Origin: Metridium senile
Lineage: Eukaryota > Cnidaria > Anthozoa > Actiniaria > Metridiidae
NCBI GenBank assembly: GCA_949775045.1
Contig: OX459108.1
Coordinates: forward strand, 8,125,961 to 8,189,960
DNA length: 64,000 nt
Reading direction: 5' to 3'
Shown: one piece after another, positions 40,510 through 50,816 of the stretch
How the letters are laid out: every line of letters begins with the position of its first letter
How positions within the stretch are numbered: the first letter of the stretch is position 1
Notes under the pieces: model-generated
Told to the model about the DNA's origin: nothing
The model's database searches: none
Seen by the model: only the letters and a program-made list of their open reading frames with translations
Made by a program: the position numbers and the translations under genes

Positions 40510-41421
40510 TTAGAAAAGTTCAATAGCAGAGTATTTGTTTTGTTCATATTTTTCATGTACATAAAATCCCAGTCTGAGAAAAAGGTGAACTGTTTCCTCT
40601 AGATTAGAATAACAATCCTGCAAATCATTCCTTTGAATGAGAAAATCATCGATGTACCCTGTAATGGTACATCCTTTCTGTCTTAAATAAGCTAGAGGGG
40701 GTTTCATGACTTAGGTGAAAATCCTTGGAGAACTGGACAAACCCATAGGTAGTGAATTAAATTCATATAAGTTACCCGACCAAAGAAACTTTAAATATTT
40801 TCTTTGTTCCGTTGCAATAGGAATGGTATAATGTGCATGTTTTAAATCCAAAGAAGCAAAGTAGGCCCCTGGGGAAATGATACTTATAACAGAATTTAAA
40901 GTATCCATTTTAAAATGCCTAAAGAGGACGGCTTGATTGCAATTTTTGAAATTAAAAATTAGTCTAAATGACACATCCCGTTTAGGGGTTACAAATATAG
41001 GGGATAAACATTCACCATGTTCATGGCTTGAGGGACTAACCACCCCTAAATCGACCAGCTTGTCGACCTCATCATTAATTATGTTAGCTTGATGAGAATT
41101 AAAATTTCTCTGGCCATGTACACTGAATAAACACGGGTCCTCAATAAATTCAATATGGTAATGCCTAACAATATCTAGAATTTCTGGGTCAGTTGTTAAT
41201 TTTACCCATTCAGAAAAATACTTACTTGTTCTACCCGCAAAAAATGGTTGTTGGGAATTGACTATATCTAATAAATTTGCATTTACATACCAATTAGATG
41301 GCTTAGATGGCCTCTTATTATCAGATTGTTGATAATTACTATGCGACGTGTAAGTTGACGAGCGTCCGCCTAGGTTTCCCCTGCCTCTGCCTCTGCGATA
41401 TCCTCGTGAGTAGGGTACAAA
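40510..41421 (-). pseudogene. DIRS-like reverse transcriptase fragment
   Basis: Continuing in frame after the gag-like ORF stop: an Arg/Gly-rich piece (GYRRGRGRGNLGGR), then RHYHIEFIEDPCLF, SPIFVTPKRDVSFRLIFNFK, FASLDLKHAHYTIPI and LPMGLSSSPRIFT. A stop follows at 40,711, then PPLAYLRQKGCTITGYIDDF carries the active site. The frame ends at 40,510 without RNase H, methyltransferase or recombinase. Motifs are DIRS1-type. Truncated and inactive. Confidence 0.8.
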
Positions 41422-42246
41422 TCAATTTCGCCCACGAAAACTTGTATGTCCGGGCTGTCTTCTGCAGACTTTGCTTTTCTGTAGTTCTGCTATTTCTTTC
41501 ACACGCGTTGAGGTATCTCCTCCAAATAGGAACTCATCAGCAGGGTTAGTGGAGGTGCATGATCCTTTGGCAAATTCCACCTTGAATTGTGGTTTAATTG
41601 CATCTCGACGCCGTTGATTAATCTTGTAGTTGGCAGTCATAGCCAATGTTAATCCATACAAAGCAGGAGTCAACAAATCCTTTGAAGCTTTGGAATTAAC
41701 CAACTTATTCGTCACCTCCAACTGACAGTTAATGGTGGCTAGTAGTATCTGTTGTGTAGCTTGCAATTTTGCATCAGTTGCTCTAGTACGAGTTGGCAAT
41801 TGAGTCCAGATACTATTTTCGCATTTTGGCAAGCGAACTTTCACATTTTCTGGTGTATAATGACGTTTAATTATAGCTTTAGACTGGTCTGCACTAATTC
41901 TATGCAAACAAAGCTTGTTTACTACGCCAGCAATTTCATCATTGACCTTCGGTGCTTTGTGTTCCATGTCCAAGTCCAACTGACTTGAATAATTAGCCAA
42001 AACATCTTCGTTATCCACTTCTCCGCTGTCTTCAGCGTTGTTAGCCTTCGATATTTTATCCAAATCATGTTGGATACTAACAACTGAAGCACCGTCCTCA
42101 AGCATTTCGCTCTCCTCATAGTAAGCTTCGTCGCTTGGTTCTTCTTCTCGACTAGTCATGTAGTCGTTCATTTGGGCCATATTTTCATTTTTAACGTTTG
42201 CATCAGTGTCCACTGCAGGGTCACCATCTCCATGGTCGCCCATCAT
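41422..42246 (-). pseudogene. DIRS-like ORF1 (gag-like)
   Basis: The frame begins MMGDHGDGDPAVDTDANVKN, is acidic, then has a conserved helical region (WTQLPTRTRATDAKLQATQQ and LLTPALYGLTLAMTANYK) and ends CRRQPGHTSFRGRN with a TGA. The next residues continue in the same frame, so the stop is either the natural end of ORF1 or a lesion. This layout is typical of DIRS1 gag. Confidence 0.75.
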
Positions 42247-42283
42247 CTATCAGAGAACGAAATTAAATGTCAATATGACTCGA

Positions 42284-42413
42284 AAGCTCAACATGGCTTC
42301 GCCACGTGGTTCTCTGTGAATGCCTTTACAAGGTCATTCGGGTGAATTTTTCGTAATATTTCACATAATGTGCCTCCAACGGAGTACACTTCACCCTTTT
42401 CTTTCGATAAAAT
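42284..42413 (-). CDS. Candidate short exon, unknown
   Basis: After an acceptor-like TTTTACAG the frame reads LSKEKGEVYSVGGTLCEILR and KIHPNDLVKAFTENHVAKPC, then TGA. It resembles a conserved peptide but its phase does not fit the donor at 42,701. Weak. Confidence 0.3.
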
Positions 42414-42700
42414 CTGTAAAATGAACGTAAAAACTTACCTTAGAGCACGAAAATTATCCAGAAGCATATACACACGTCTACTCCCACGACAGTCTTGGTT
42501 CAATGACCTGTGACGTCACTCCCGATAGGCTTTGTTCGTTCTTCATGGCAGTCCGAAGGTTACGGTTTATGAGATAGAATTTAGTATATTGATGCACAAA
42601 ATTAGATGTGATTGAACTTTGTAAAAGTAGATCACATAAAAAACCGGCTACTCTTGTAGTAATGTATTAAAAATTGCTTACTCATTAAACATTTTCTTAC

Positions 42701-42782
42701 CTTTCTTCGCAAATTCAATGTAGCCATTTGCCACCACTGCCTTCCTCTTTCTTTCGACATCCCAGGCTTTATACAAGGGCAT
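42701..42782 (-). CDS. Candidate first exon of a host gene
   Basis: ATG at 42,782 opens MPLYKAWDVERKRKAVVANG and YIEFAKK to a good donor (GTAAGAAA) at 42,700. A YY1-like element lies about 95 bp upstream. The downstream exon is uncertain; the DIRS fragment lies in its path. Confidence 0.4.
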
Positions 42783-42874
42783 TTTGAGTGTTTTAAATTA
42801 AAACCAGTTAAAAGAAAAAGTCCGAAAATAGAAATGGCGCGAACTGAGATTTGTGTGCATTCTGGGTAATTTTC

Positions 42875-42885
42875 AAGATGGCGGA
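42875..42885 (+). promoter_or_regulatory. YY1-type motif upstream of the candidate first exon
   Basis: AAGATGGCGGA, about 95 bp upstream of the ATG at 42,782 and on the opposite strand. YY1 sites are common at TATA-less promoters. Confidence 0.35.
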
Positions 42886-42899
42886 CTACTAGGTTCCAG

Positions 42900-44020
42900 G
42901 ATCTTGCGCTACTTGTTCAAAAATCCCCTACCAAGGGCACCAGTGTGATGTCAAATATCGTAAAATTCCCTACCCAAGGGAAAGGAGAAAATGTCAAATC
43001 TCCCAGGTATGCCCGGGGTCCCCCCCCCCCTGGGGCTAAACATTGACAAAGGCATTACTACTTTCTTTCAACTTACTTCCGCGATAATAGTCACATAGTC
43101 AGAAAGAGAACGTTAGCAATATTTTGCCAAAAAGAATAAATAATCAAATAAAAAGAATGAACGTGAGGACAGTAATTTCAGTCAAGCCCTTCTAAATTTT
43201 TGAAAATGTTGGTCAAGCCCCCCTATGACTTTGGCTGGATCCGTCCTTGTAGGTGGAACATATCTGTATTGCAAATTTCCCTTTGTCTTTAGGTGTACAG
43301 TTAAGTTATATGGCAATTATTAATCAGTCATGTAATAATTCTAAAATTTTCACAATTTGTGTGCTATAAACTTTAATTAGATTACTGTGGAAATATTGAA
43401 AAGCATGACCATGGCTGTTGGTTACTTATAACTAAGTATATTATTTTGCACTATATCAATTATCAAAACAGTAACATAGTCAATTTCAAAATCAATTTAA
43501 AATGTTGGCATTTGAGGAAATCAGCATCATTTTTATATTGGAGATTGATTGATAAGATGAAAGTGTAATGTTATTACAGAGTATACATATCTGATACTGA
43601 CCCTTATGTTGTTAGTTAATTTAATATAATTCTGTCGAAGTGTTTTGAAGTTTCAATGATGTAGGAATCTTTTACTGTAAAGAAGACTGAAGTAAATCAG
43701 TAATAGTGAAGAATAGTGTTTTGATTGATTCTTTTAAAAAACGAATTCGAAATCGAACATGTATCTAACTACGATGGGGTATGTTAATTAAATCTGAACT
43801 TAGTGAGGGGGGGCATTGATTTTTTTAGGACTAGGAGGTGGCTGGAGTAATCACAGGAAACAAACTTTAAATAAAATAGACTCTATAATATTTTAAAGTA
43901 ATGATTGTCCTGTTTCCAGCTGTATAAATTTGAGATGTTTTTTCCGTGATTCGTCTGGCTCTCTCCATGTCCTAAAAAATGAATGCTCGATCCCTTATTT
44001 AAGTAATATATACAATATGA
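42900..44020. other. Non-coding interval
   Basis: It includes a poly(C) run near 43,020 and two near-identical phrases (CCCTACCAAGGG, CCCTACCCAAGGG near 42,930-42,980). No gene seen. Confidence 0.4.
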
Positions 44021-44026
44021 GCGGCC

Positions 44027-44087
44027 GATCTGTATCCGATATACAACGGCGAGTCGAAGACGAGCCGTTGTATATCGGATACAGATC
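44027..44087. repeat. Perfect 24-bp palindromic hairpin with 13-nt loop
   Basis: The arms GATCTGTATCCGATATACAA plus CGGC and their exact inverse flank the loop GAGTCGAAGACGA. It could be a MITE core, a cruciform or a structured transcript. Confidence 0.85.
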
Positions 44088-44333
44088 GGATGCGAATATT
44101 GTATAGAACTTATGAAAGTCCAACGTTAGTTCTTTCATATTTTACTAAAATTGTCAAGATAAATGTAAATCTGGCCGAGAAAATTCAAGTTGAAACTTAT
44201 GCAAATCAGGACGAAATCTGTATGAGATTTACAACCTCCGTCACGGACGTGAATTCTTTTGTCAATTGCTCATTAATTATTCATGAATTTTATAAATGTT
44301 TTTACAGTGGGTCACTCCGTTTTCTGTTTTTTT

Positions 44334-45426
44334 TTAGTGTTCCATCTGGTCCTCAAGGTGATCGTATTCATCTTCCTGATTGAGGATTTCCACATGTTCT
44401 ATTCGTTTACTGTCCAAACGAACTCGTAGAGAAACTTGTGTGTTAAGAAGCTTGTGATTGATGACAATGAAATTGAGAATAAGATTAGCAATGATAGCTG
44501 GGAGAAAAATGGTTGACGCACTGTTAATATTACAGATAATAATTGATAACTTACTGATGATTTGGCTGTATACCATTCATCAACTATCATGAACTTGCAT
44601 TCATTGTTGGTGGATGCTGCTTTCCCCAGGAAGACTGTCGAGCAAGTGTTACATTTGACAATGAACTGTGTTTTGCACATCACGATGAGAAAGCGAGAAG
44701 AGTCGAATAACATGTTGATTTCTGCACATTTCTTTTATTACTTTATCACTGTCAAACTACGAGGAAAATACATAAGAATTACAAACTAATCGTACAAAAT
44801 GATGATACAACTTGATGATTGATTACTTACAATTCTGGTGTTTGATTAAACATACTCTTCTCAAAAAATCTTTACTCTTGTAGCCGCTAATTTCGTTATT
44901 CTCTGACTCTACTAACCTTCCAAATTGAATATTACTTTTCTAAATGTCCCTCGGGAATGAACGCCGACTTAGTTTTGAATATTTAATTTATTTATGTAAA
45001 CAGTTCATGTTCAAATCAAACTGTGTCGAAGAACGTGGTGCTGTGTGTATCTCTGTACGGCAGTTCAAACATCGGAGGGGTTTAGCTTGAATGGCCCTTG
45101 TGAGTGCTTCGTCGACTTCCAGCTGTGTTCGTCGATAGTCTTCAGAGTCTCCAGGTAGAGTGTTTTTTGAAAAGTGGGAACCACTATATCAAAAGGACAT
45201 CTCCGGTCTTGAACGAGATTTCTTTGGCTCTTTCGTTCCATAAAACAAGGTTGATTTGACCTGTGTTGTCCGCTATTGTGACGTCTCTTTTTTCCCTTTC
45301 TGGATTTTTCGTCGAAACGGTACATCTTAGCGTATTGACGATTCTTCTAGGAGACGAGGACAATGGTAATGTGTTGATTAAATGAACGAAGTCTTTTACA
45401 CTGGTAACTTTAGCGGTAGCATCCAT
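44334..45426 (-). pseudogene. OB-fold (RPA-like) single-strand-binding protein remnant
   Basis: From ATG 45,426: TSVKDFVHLINTLPLSSSPR, then RDVTIADNTGQINLVLWNER and ISFKTGDVLL, a strand pattern typical of RPA-type OB folds. A stop breaks the frame near 45,184; the next frame continues VVPTFQKTLYLETLKTIDEH. Further down another piece reads FIVKCNTCSTVFLGKAAST and ECKFMIVDEWYTAK, and the last ends with an acidic tail (NQEDEYDHLEDQ). The pieces are in order on one strand but need frame changes or introns I cannot confirm. It may be a host gene or an element-borne copy. Confidence 0.45.
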
Positions 45427-46030
45427 GGCTAAGTAGTCAACTGATCAACGTTCCACGAATGAGGACAAGTTGTACAGTGAGACCATTGAAACCGCGGGGC
45501 TATTCAGATAAAATGATCATTAACTAATCACATTGCAGCTTTCAGCTCAAGAATCTAATGAGCGTGAGAACACTATAATTTCATTGGTTAACGCTGTTAT
45601 CAGCTCTAAAACCTGTTTTTTTTTTACTGTTTTCTGATTGGTCAGTTTTATTCAATACGATACATGCCCGAATTGAGCCGGTTTTCCAAAACTTTGTAAC
45701 CAATCAGAATTGGTCGTTCTCACGATGATTTCTATTTTTGGAACTATAAATTTTCAGGGTTGTTTACCATTTGTTGGGAAATATTTCGGAAATTCGAATT
45801 AGACTTTATGCTAAATTTTAAACTTATATTTGTTATATTTATTTAAATCTTAATTCCAGGGTGCTGAAGGGGGTGTCCCAATCCCGTTTGCCGGTCCCTG
45901 TAGGTAAAATTAGGGACTAAAAATGAGTTTACCCTGTGTTTGATTCTTGTGTGTATTTTGAACTCGTTTTGAGGTATTTTAGAGGGATTTTGAGATCAGT
46001 ATGGGTGGCCCATTAACGCCATAGTAATTT
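45427..46030. other. Upstream region of the OB-fold remnant, CCAAT-rich
   Basis: GATTGGTCAG near 45,635 and AACCAATCAGAATTGG near 45,700 provide CCAAT boxes in both orientations. No coding signal. Confidence 0.35.
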
Positions 46031-46059
46031 TCAACATTATCCAAGAATTTTTAGTATTT

Positions 46060-46215
46060 TTCACATTTTTCTTTTCTTTTTCTTCTTTTTTTTCTTTCCT
46101 TTTTTTTCTACTTTTCTTTTTACTTTTCTTTTCTTTCTCTTTTCTTTTCTTTTTTTCTTTTTCTTTTCTTTTCTTTGTTTGTTTTTGTTTTTTTTCTTTT
46201 TTATATTATTCTTTT
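46060..46215. repeat. Polypyrimidine tract of about 150 bp
   Basis: Almost only T and C with a TTTTC/TTTCT period on the plus strand. Such tracts can form triplex DNA. It lies just beyond the 3' side of a Penelope fragment. Confidence 0.8.
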
Positions 46216-46261
46216 TTTAAGAAAAGGTTTGAGGCCATGTACTACTGTGATTTACTATTTT

Positions 46262-46310
46262 TTAATCTTAAGCTTTCGTCGGACGCCAACATCATCAGAA
46301 GATAGGGAAA
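46262..46310 (-). ncRNA. Hammerhead-like motif at a Penelope 3' end
   Basis: The minus strand reads CTTCTGATGATGTTGGCG followed by TCCGACGAAAGC. CTGATGA and CGAAA are the two hammerhead core boxes, and GTTGG/CCGAC can pair as stem II with one wobble and one unpaired base at its foot. Hammerhead motifs in Penelope ends are known. Activity here is unproven. Confidence 0.4.
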
Positions 46311-46368
46311 GATTATACAAAATTTACATAGTTATGCGAGTGTAATAAGAGTGTCAAACACTTAAGTG

Positions 46369-46755
46369 TCAAAACAATAGTTCTTTCAATTCAGCGCATT
46401 CATCACGGGAATTAATCTTGGGATTTTTGTTGCGTGTGTGCGCTGCTTCGAGGAGTCTTAGGTTGTCCGGGTCATTGTTTTTGTCTATGACCTTGACTTC
46501 GAAATCGGTCGTGGATCTTACTTGGCATTTGGTTATGTGGTTGTGGAAGGATGATGTTGTTGAGTTTAGATGTTCTTTTACTCTGTCGTGCAGTGGTCTA
46601 ATAGAGCTGCCGATGTACGTTTCTTGGCATGTATTGCATTTGAGCTCGTAGACGGTGTTTTTAGTCATGCAGATATCTGTGCGTGACATCGGGCAACCAT
46701 TTCTGGGTGCATTGCGGTTTAGTGGTGCTTGTTTTGAGGGCTTGACGATTTTCAT
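46369..46755 (-). pseudogene. Penelope-like GIY-YIG endonuclease fragment
   Basis: An open 128-codon frame reads NTVYELKCNTCQETYIGSSI, then RPLHDRVKEHLNS and LRLLEAAHTRNKNPKINSRD to the stop. It holds the CxxC insertion and GIY-YIG block of Penelope elements. No RT is attached upstream (higher coordinates), so it is 5'-truncated. It differs clearly from the 13.7-kb copy. Confidence 0.8.
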
Positions 46756-47091
46756 ATTTTTATCATTTATTTATTGTCCAAACATAGAAATATCAACAAC
46801 ATCAGTATGAACAACTATGATAACAGAACCAACAATGATGATTCAATTTTATTTACACAGTCTATTTACTGATTTACATTAGTTAAAGTATATACATATT
46901 TGTACAGTTACATACAACATATAGATAATAATAAAATAATTTACATGGATAGATAATCTGTGAACGGCAACCAAAGGAGCATAGCTTTCGAGTTGGTTGC
47001 CGTAATGTTCGTTTATAGGTCACAAGATACTAAGCTCTTTTACAAGTATCAATAAGTGTAATGGTTAAGTGTTATAGTCACTGATTGCTAA
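46756..47091. other. Non-coding interval
   Basis: AT-rich, with the inverted pair GGCAACCAA and TTGGTTGCC near 46,967 and 46,995. No gene seen. Confidence 0.4.
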
Positions 47092-47600
47092 TTAGTAAGT
47101 AAGTAAGTAAACTTTATTGAGGCAGGGTAGCCCATTCAGCAACTAGGCCGGTATCCAGAGGGGCCATGCAAATAATACATTTATATGATATGATATTAAA
47201 ACTATTAACTATGTACATATTATACTAATAAATTTACTTAACGATGGAATAATATCTAAAATTGTTTATAAAAATTACAAGTTATAAAGCATCCTATTTA
47301 AACTAGACAAGAGAATAATAATGATTTAAAATGACAAATATTTATATAAAAGATAAATAATAGATATGTTGTATATAATTAGATATTCTTTGAATTTACT
47401 TTTGAAGCAAACAATTTGGAATAGTTTCCCAAACTTAGAAATAGTAAAATGAAAGGTAAACTTGCCAAAGTTTGTTCTAGCTTTTTGTCTATAGACATTA
47501 TTATTGACAACAACATGACAACAACAATTGTAATGATGATGGTAATTGTTGATATACTGCAATCAACTTGTTCACTTTCATGTATGATAAGTTGTGACCA
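47092..47600 (-). pseudogene. LINE 3' end, same family as the 15-18.6 kb LINE
   Basis: The C-terminal frame KARTNFGKFTFHFTISKFGK and FKSKFKEYLI is followed by a 3' UTR. The UTR ends in AGGGTAGCCCATTCAGCAAC and GGGGCCATGCAAAT (minus orientation, with terminal (TTAC)n at 47,092-47,108), resembling the tail at 15,180-15,260. Confidence 0.7.
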
Positions 47601-47609
47601 ATGTGTGAA

Positions 47610-47905
47610 TTATACAAGTTTATCACAACTGTTTAATTATTAGAAACACTGGTGCACTTTCTCTGTGCACTTACTATGAAGTCCTGAATAATAGTATAGT
47701 GCAAAATAATAGTATAGAGTAGAAATATCCAAGTTAACCAATAAGTAGTATAGTAATAATAATAGAGACCTTAAGCAACGATGACGGGAATGGCTGGTAC
47801 GGGGTATGAGGGTCGCGTTAAGACTGGGTCGAGTAGGTGTGCGTTATAGCGTAACATGACTTTAAGCAGAGTTGCGACGGCTACGACGCAATTTATGTAA
47901 ACAAA
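47610..47905. other. Non-coding interval upstream of the Harbinger-like frame
   Basis: AT-rich, then a GC-richer stretch (47,770-47,890) that may be the element or promoter 5' end. Confidence 0.4.
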
Positions 47906-48535
47906 ATGGCCTCATTTTCTAAAACTAGAGACGCTCTTTTACTTTCATACGACGACGGAATTATAGACAATGAAGAATTTCTGGTGCTTTATGAACAACA
48001 CTTGTCTAAGAACCCACTATTTCCTAATGAAGACTACCCCAAATTTGACTTGGATACTATGGATCCTGCTGAATGCAAAGCAGAGTTTCGAGTTGAAAAG
48101 AACGATCTGCAACAACTTTGCGAAGCTCTCCAAATACCTGATATCAGTCAGTGAGGAAGAATTGAAAGAGGTTGCAGAGTTGTCAGGTGTTCTTTTTTTT
48201 TTTTTTTTTTTATTTTTTTATTTTTATTATATCTACAAACATACATAATGACATACAACACAAAAAAGATAATTAATTTTACAAAAACGCCATTCTTTTA
48301 TCGGGCTTTTAGGATACTCAGTATATCCAATTAAGCGATAAACATATATATTTACATACAGCACGAAAATAATACTTACAATAAAGGTGTTCTTGAAGAT
48401 ACTGATGATTTCCTTCAACCAGATTTCCGTAATGAATGTGAAATGCATATCCCAAATACGGATGATATAGAGCCAAGTCAAGCTGCTAATGCATATTTGT
48501 ACTTGAAAGCACACTTTGATGTTAACCGGTTGTGA
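47906..48535 (+). pseudogene. Harbinger (HARBI1-like) transposase fragment, N- and C-terminal pieces only
   Basis: The N-terminal frame has DNEEFLVLYEQHLSKNPLFP, then FDLDTMDPAECKAEFRVEKN and LQQLCEALQIPD, as in cnidarian Harbinger/ALP1-like proteins. The catalytic centre is absent. The frame changes to SVSEEELKEVAELSG and, after a poly(A) insertion, continues FLQPDFRNECEMHIPNTDDI and AANAYLYLKAHFDVNRL to a stop near 48,535. So an internal deletion preceded the retro-insertion. Confidence 0.65.
48195..48384 (-). mobile_element. Short poly(A) retro-insertion with 10-bp target-site duplication
   Basis: AGGTGTTCTT occurs at 48,185-48,194 and 48,385-48,394. The inserted 190 bp has a poly(T) start on plus, that is a poly(A) tail on minus, preceded by AATAAAAATAAA. 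Removing it restores the reading frame of the host fragment. Source family unknown; L1-like machinery likely. Confidence 0.8.
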
Positions 48536-48681
48536 CTTTTATTCTCCTTCCCAAAGAGTTGCCTTAGTAACATATTATGGAAATTTGCAAATTCAGATTA
48601 CTCCTATAAAAGAATATATTTTGTGAAAGCTTAAGAAGGCTCGAATCGGTTTTCTTGCACAAGCTCTAAATTACGTATACT

Positions 48682-48686
<5 letters not shown>

Positions 48687-48712
<26 letters not shown>

Positions 48713-49755
48713 TATAGTTTATTTTTTACCTTGCATGAAATATTTACAACGTTTTTATAATAATATATAAAATTGAAAAGGTATAGTTTTAGGTATTGAT
48801 CCTAACCAATAACTAAAGAGTTAATAAGGTGTTAGGACCATTATCTGTTGATAGTTTATTATTGTAGATAGAAGAAAGTGACTTTATAATAAATAAATTA
48901 AGTTATATTATAAGCACACAAAAATAAATAAAGAAAAAAAAGACGCATTCATATACAGACACACGCACACAAATACAAATTACAAAGTTATGGCAAAAAA
49001 ATCAAAAACAGGTTTTAGATAATTTCTAGTAGAAGAGTCATTAGTAAATATACAATAATTTTTCTTTAACACGAGCTTTAAATTTTTTGAAATAAGAATT
49101 TCTTACAAATAAATGACAACTTCTGCTCTTTCTTGAATTTCAGACTTTCATTAAAGACTCCTCTGTTTTCTTCTGTTAGACTTTCGTTTATAAATATGCG
49201 GTTTGAGACTTCGTAGCCCAAATCGTCGGTCCTGTCCTTCAGTTGTTTCCGTGCTTTGTAGAACTTGTCTTTTGTGTCCCTTCGCACAAATTTTGCTATT
49301 ATAGCAGGCGTCGACATCTTTTCCTTGTATTTCTTACCAGTAGGTAGTCTATGGCTAATAGATATATCTGTTACGTCTAGATAAACCTCCATTAGATCAC
49401 CTACTTGTTTTACAATATCATTTGTATCCTCATGCTCAGCTATAGGTATCCCGTGTATTTCTACACAGTCCCGACGAGTATATTGCCGTGTGTCGTTCGA
49501 TTGAATCTCTAGTTGTCGAACCTTTACGTCCAGCTTCTCGATGGTTTTCCTGAGCACCTCATTTTCTTTCACTTGCTTGAGCCTCTCCTCTTCCACTTTT
49601 TCCAATTTCTTTCCAATTTCTTCGTATTTCGTATTTGCAAGTTCAAGAAAGCTTTTCATTTCTCGAAGCTCATTCTTGAAAGATGCAACTTCATCTAATA
49701 AGGGCTTCAACTTATTGTCTAGTACGCTCATTGACTCCTCCTTAGTAAGTGCCAT
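48687..49755 (-). mobile_element. L1-like element with ORF1 but no ORF2
   Basis: From ORF1 at 49,755 the element continues about 360 bp past the ORF1 stop to a (TTG)n tail on the minus strand ((CAA)n at 48,687-48,714). No endonuclease or RT lies between. It looks like an internally deleted, half-LINE-type copy. Confidence 0.6.
49078..49755 (-). CDS. L1-like ORF1 protein (225 aa)
   Basis: The N-terminal half is a long coiled coil (leucine heptads, VASFKNELREMKSFLELANT, then KLEKVEEERLKQVKENEVLR). The second half fits the RRM/CTD of L1-type RNA-binding ORF1: RQYTRRDCVEIHGIPIAEHE, DISISHRLPTGKKYKEKMST and PAIIAKFVRRDTKDKFYKAR. The last residues (CKKFLFQKI) depart from the family, marking the deletion point after LSFI. 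The ORF itself is open. Confidence 0.8.
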   Translation of the reverse strand: MALTKEESMSVLDNKLKPLLDEVASFKNELREMKSFLELANTKYEEIGKKLEKVEEERLKQVKENEVLRKTIEKLDVKVRQLEIQSNDTRQYTRRDCVEIHGIPIAEHEDTNDIVKQVGDLMEVYLDVTDISISHRLPTGKKYKEKMSTPAIIAKFVRRDTKDKFYKARKQLKDRTDDLGYEVSNRIFINESLTEENRGVFNESLKFKKEQKLSFICKKFLFQKI

Positions 49756-49917
49756 AATACAGAAAATACAAAAAAAGAACTAGAAACATTTACAACATAA
49801 ACTTCGATAAAGAAATAAGGTTAAGTCGATTAATAATGACTTGTAAAAATAAATCCAGCTTGAGCGAGCACTTGGAGTTGCCTCCTTTCTCCATGCTTGC
49901 ACATGCATTGTCATATT

Positions 49918-50208
49918 TGTTTTACAGCAGTTCTCAGTCACACGTGCACCGCTATAAAACGTGAAGTTGGTGGACGTCAATCAAACTTAAGTTTTCATTT
50001 TCGTTTTGGAATATCTGCGTTTCATCGTAATCTGGAAGCTGAATTCCCACAACAACCTCATCGTCGGATTCAGACATGTTTCGCAGCACGACTGAAGTAA
50101 AAAGACCATGCGTCTTGTAAACACAGTTTGATTGACGTCCACCAAATTCACGTTTTATAGCGGTGCTTTTTATGCGTGCGGTGCACGTGTGACTGAGAAC
50201 TGCTGTAA
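49918..50208. mobile_element. MITE with about 70-bp terminal inverted repeats
   Basis: TTTACAGCAGTTCTCAGTCA with GTTGGTGGACGTCAATCAAA at the left is mirrored at the right (TTTGATTGACGTCCACCAAA to ACTGCTGTAA). The right arm has an extra block of about 12 bp. Non-coding. Confidence 0.75.
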
Positions 50209-50375
50209 TGTCTTCACTCTATAAATGGTACTTAAACCTTGATAGGTTCTTATGTGGAGGGGGCTTCAAATGAAAATTTTAGCCTAACAGGTTCTTAAAA
50301 CCGAGGTTCTTATATGTGGGCTATCACTGTATTGCCAATCCTCTTTTAAGCCACCACACCTATATTATGTATATA

Positions 50376-50555
50376 TAACAGCTTCCAGTTTAAATCAAAT
50401 TTGTACTTATAAAATTTGCCTGATGTGGGATACATTCCACATTTCAACCAATAAGGGTAGACTATTTAGAATTAATCCACCCTTATTGGTTGAAATGTAG
50501 GATATCCCACATCACACCACCAATTTTATAAGTAGAGATTTAAACTGGAAGGTGT
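50376..50555. mobile_element. Long palindromic MITE
   Basis: Arms of about 80 bp (CTTCCAGTTTAAATC through CAACCAATAAGGGT) are mirrored by ACCCTTATTGGTTG through TTTAAACTGGAAG, with about 20 bp between. Confidence 0.75.
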
Positions 50556-50559
50556 TGTA

Positions 50560-50816
50560 AATATATTTGGGATGGGTGAGTGACAAGGGGCTTAATAGAC
50601 CCAACTTTATTAATCAATAACCAAAAGCAAATGATAATAATCAATGTTGATTAATCTAACAATATTAGAAATGGATTATTAATCAATGACCTAAACATTT
50701 GTGACCTTCAATTAATTGGTAATCAATCATTGGCAGTGAAAGGGACTTCAGTTAAATGATTTTCATTGATTAATGTCAATTTTTTTTACTGATTTCTGAT
50801 CATGGATTGTCATTGA
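50560..50816. other. AT-rich non-coding interval
   Basis: Recurrent TTGATTAAT/ATTAATCAA words; no gene. Confidence 0.4.

Noticed and set aside
42284..42782. Joining the exon 42,701-42,782 to 42,284-42,413
   Set aside because: Phase 1 out and the downstream frame in phase 0 do not fit, and the 25-bp GT...AG stretch at 42,414-42,438 is too short for an intron.
43010..43040. Poly(C) run as a telomere- or G-quadruplex-like regulatory element
   Set aside because: A single short run without repeated spacing; no support beyond composition.
44540..44580. A 34-bp intron (GTAAGTTATC to ATTAACAG) in the OB-fold remnant
   Set aside because: Too short for animal splicing and it does not restore a long frame.
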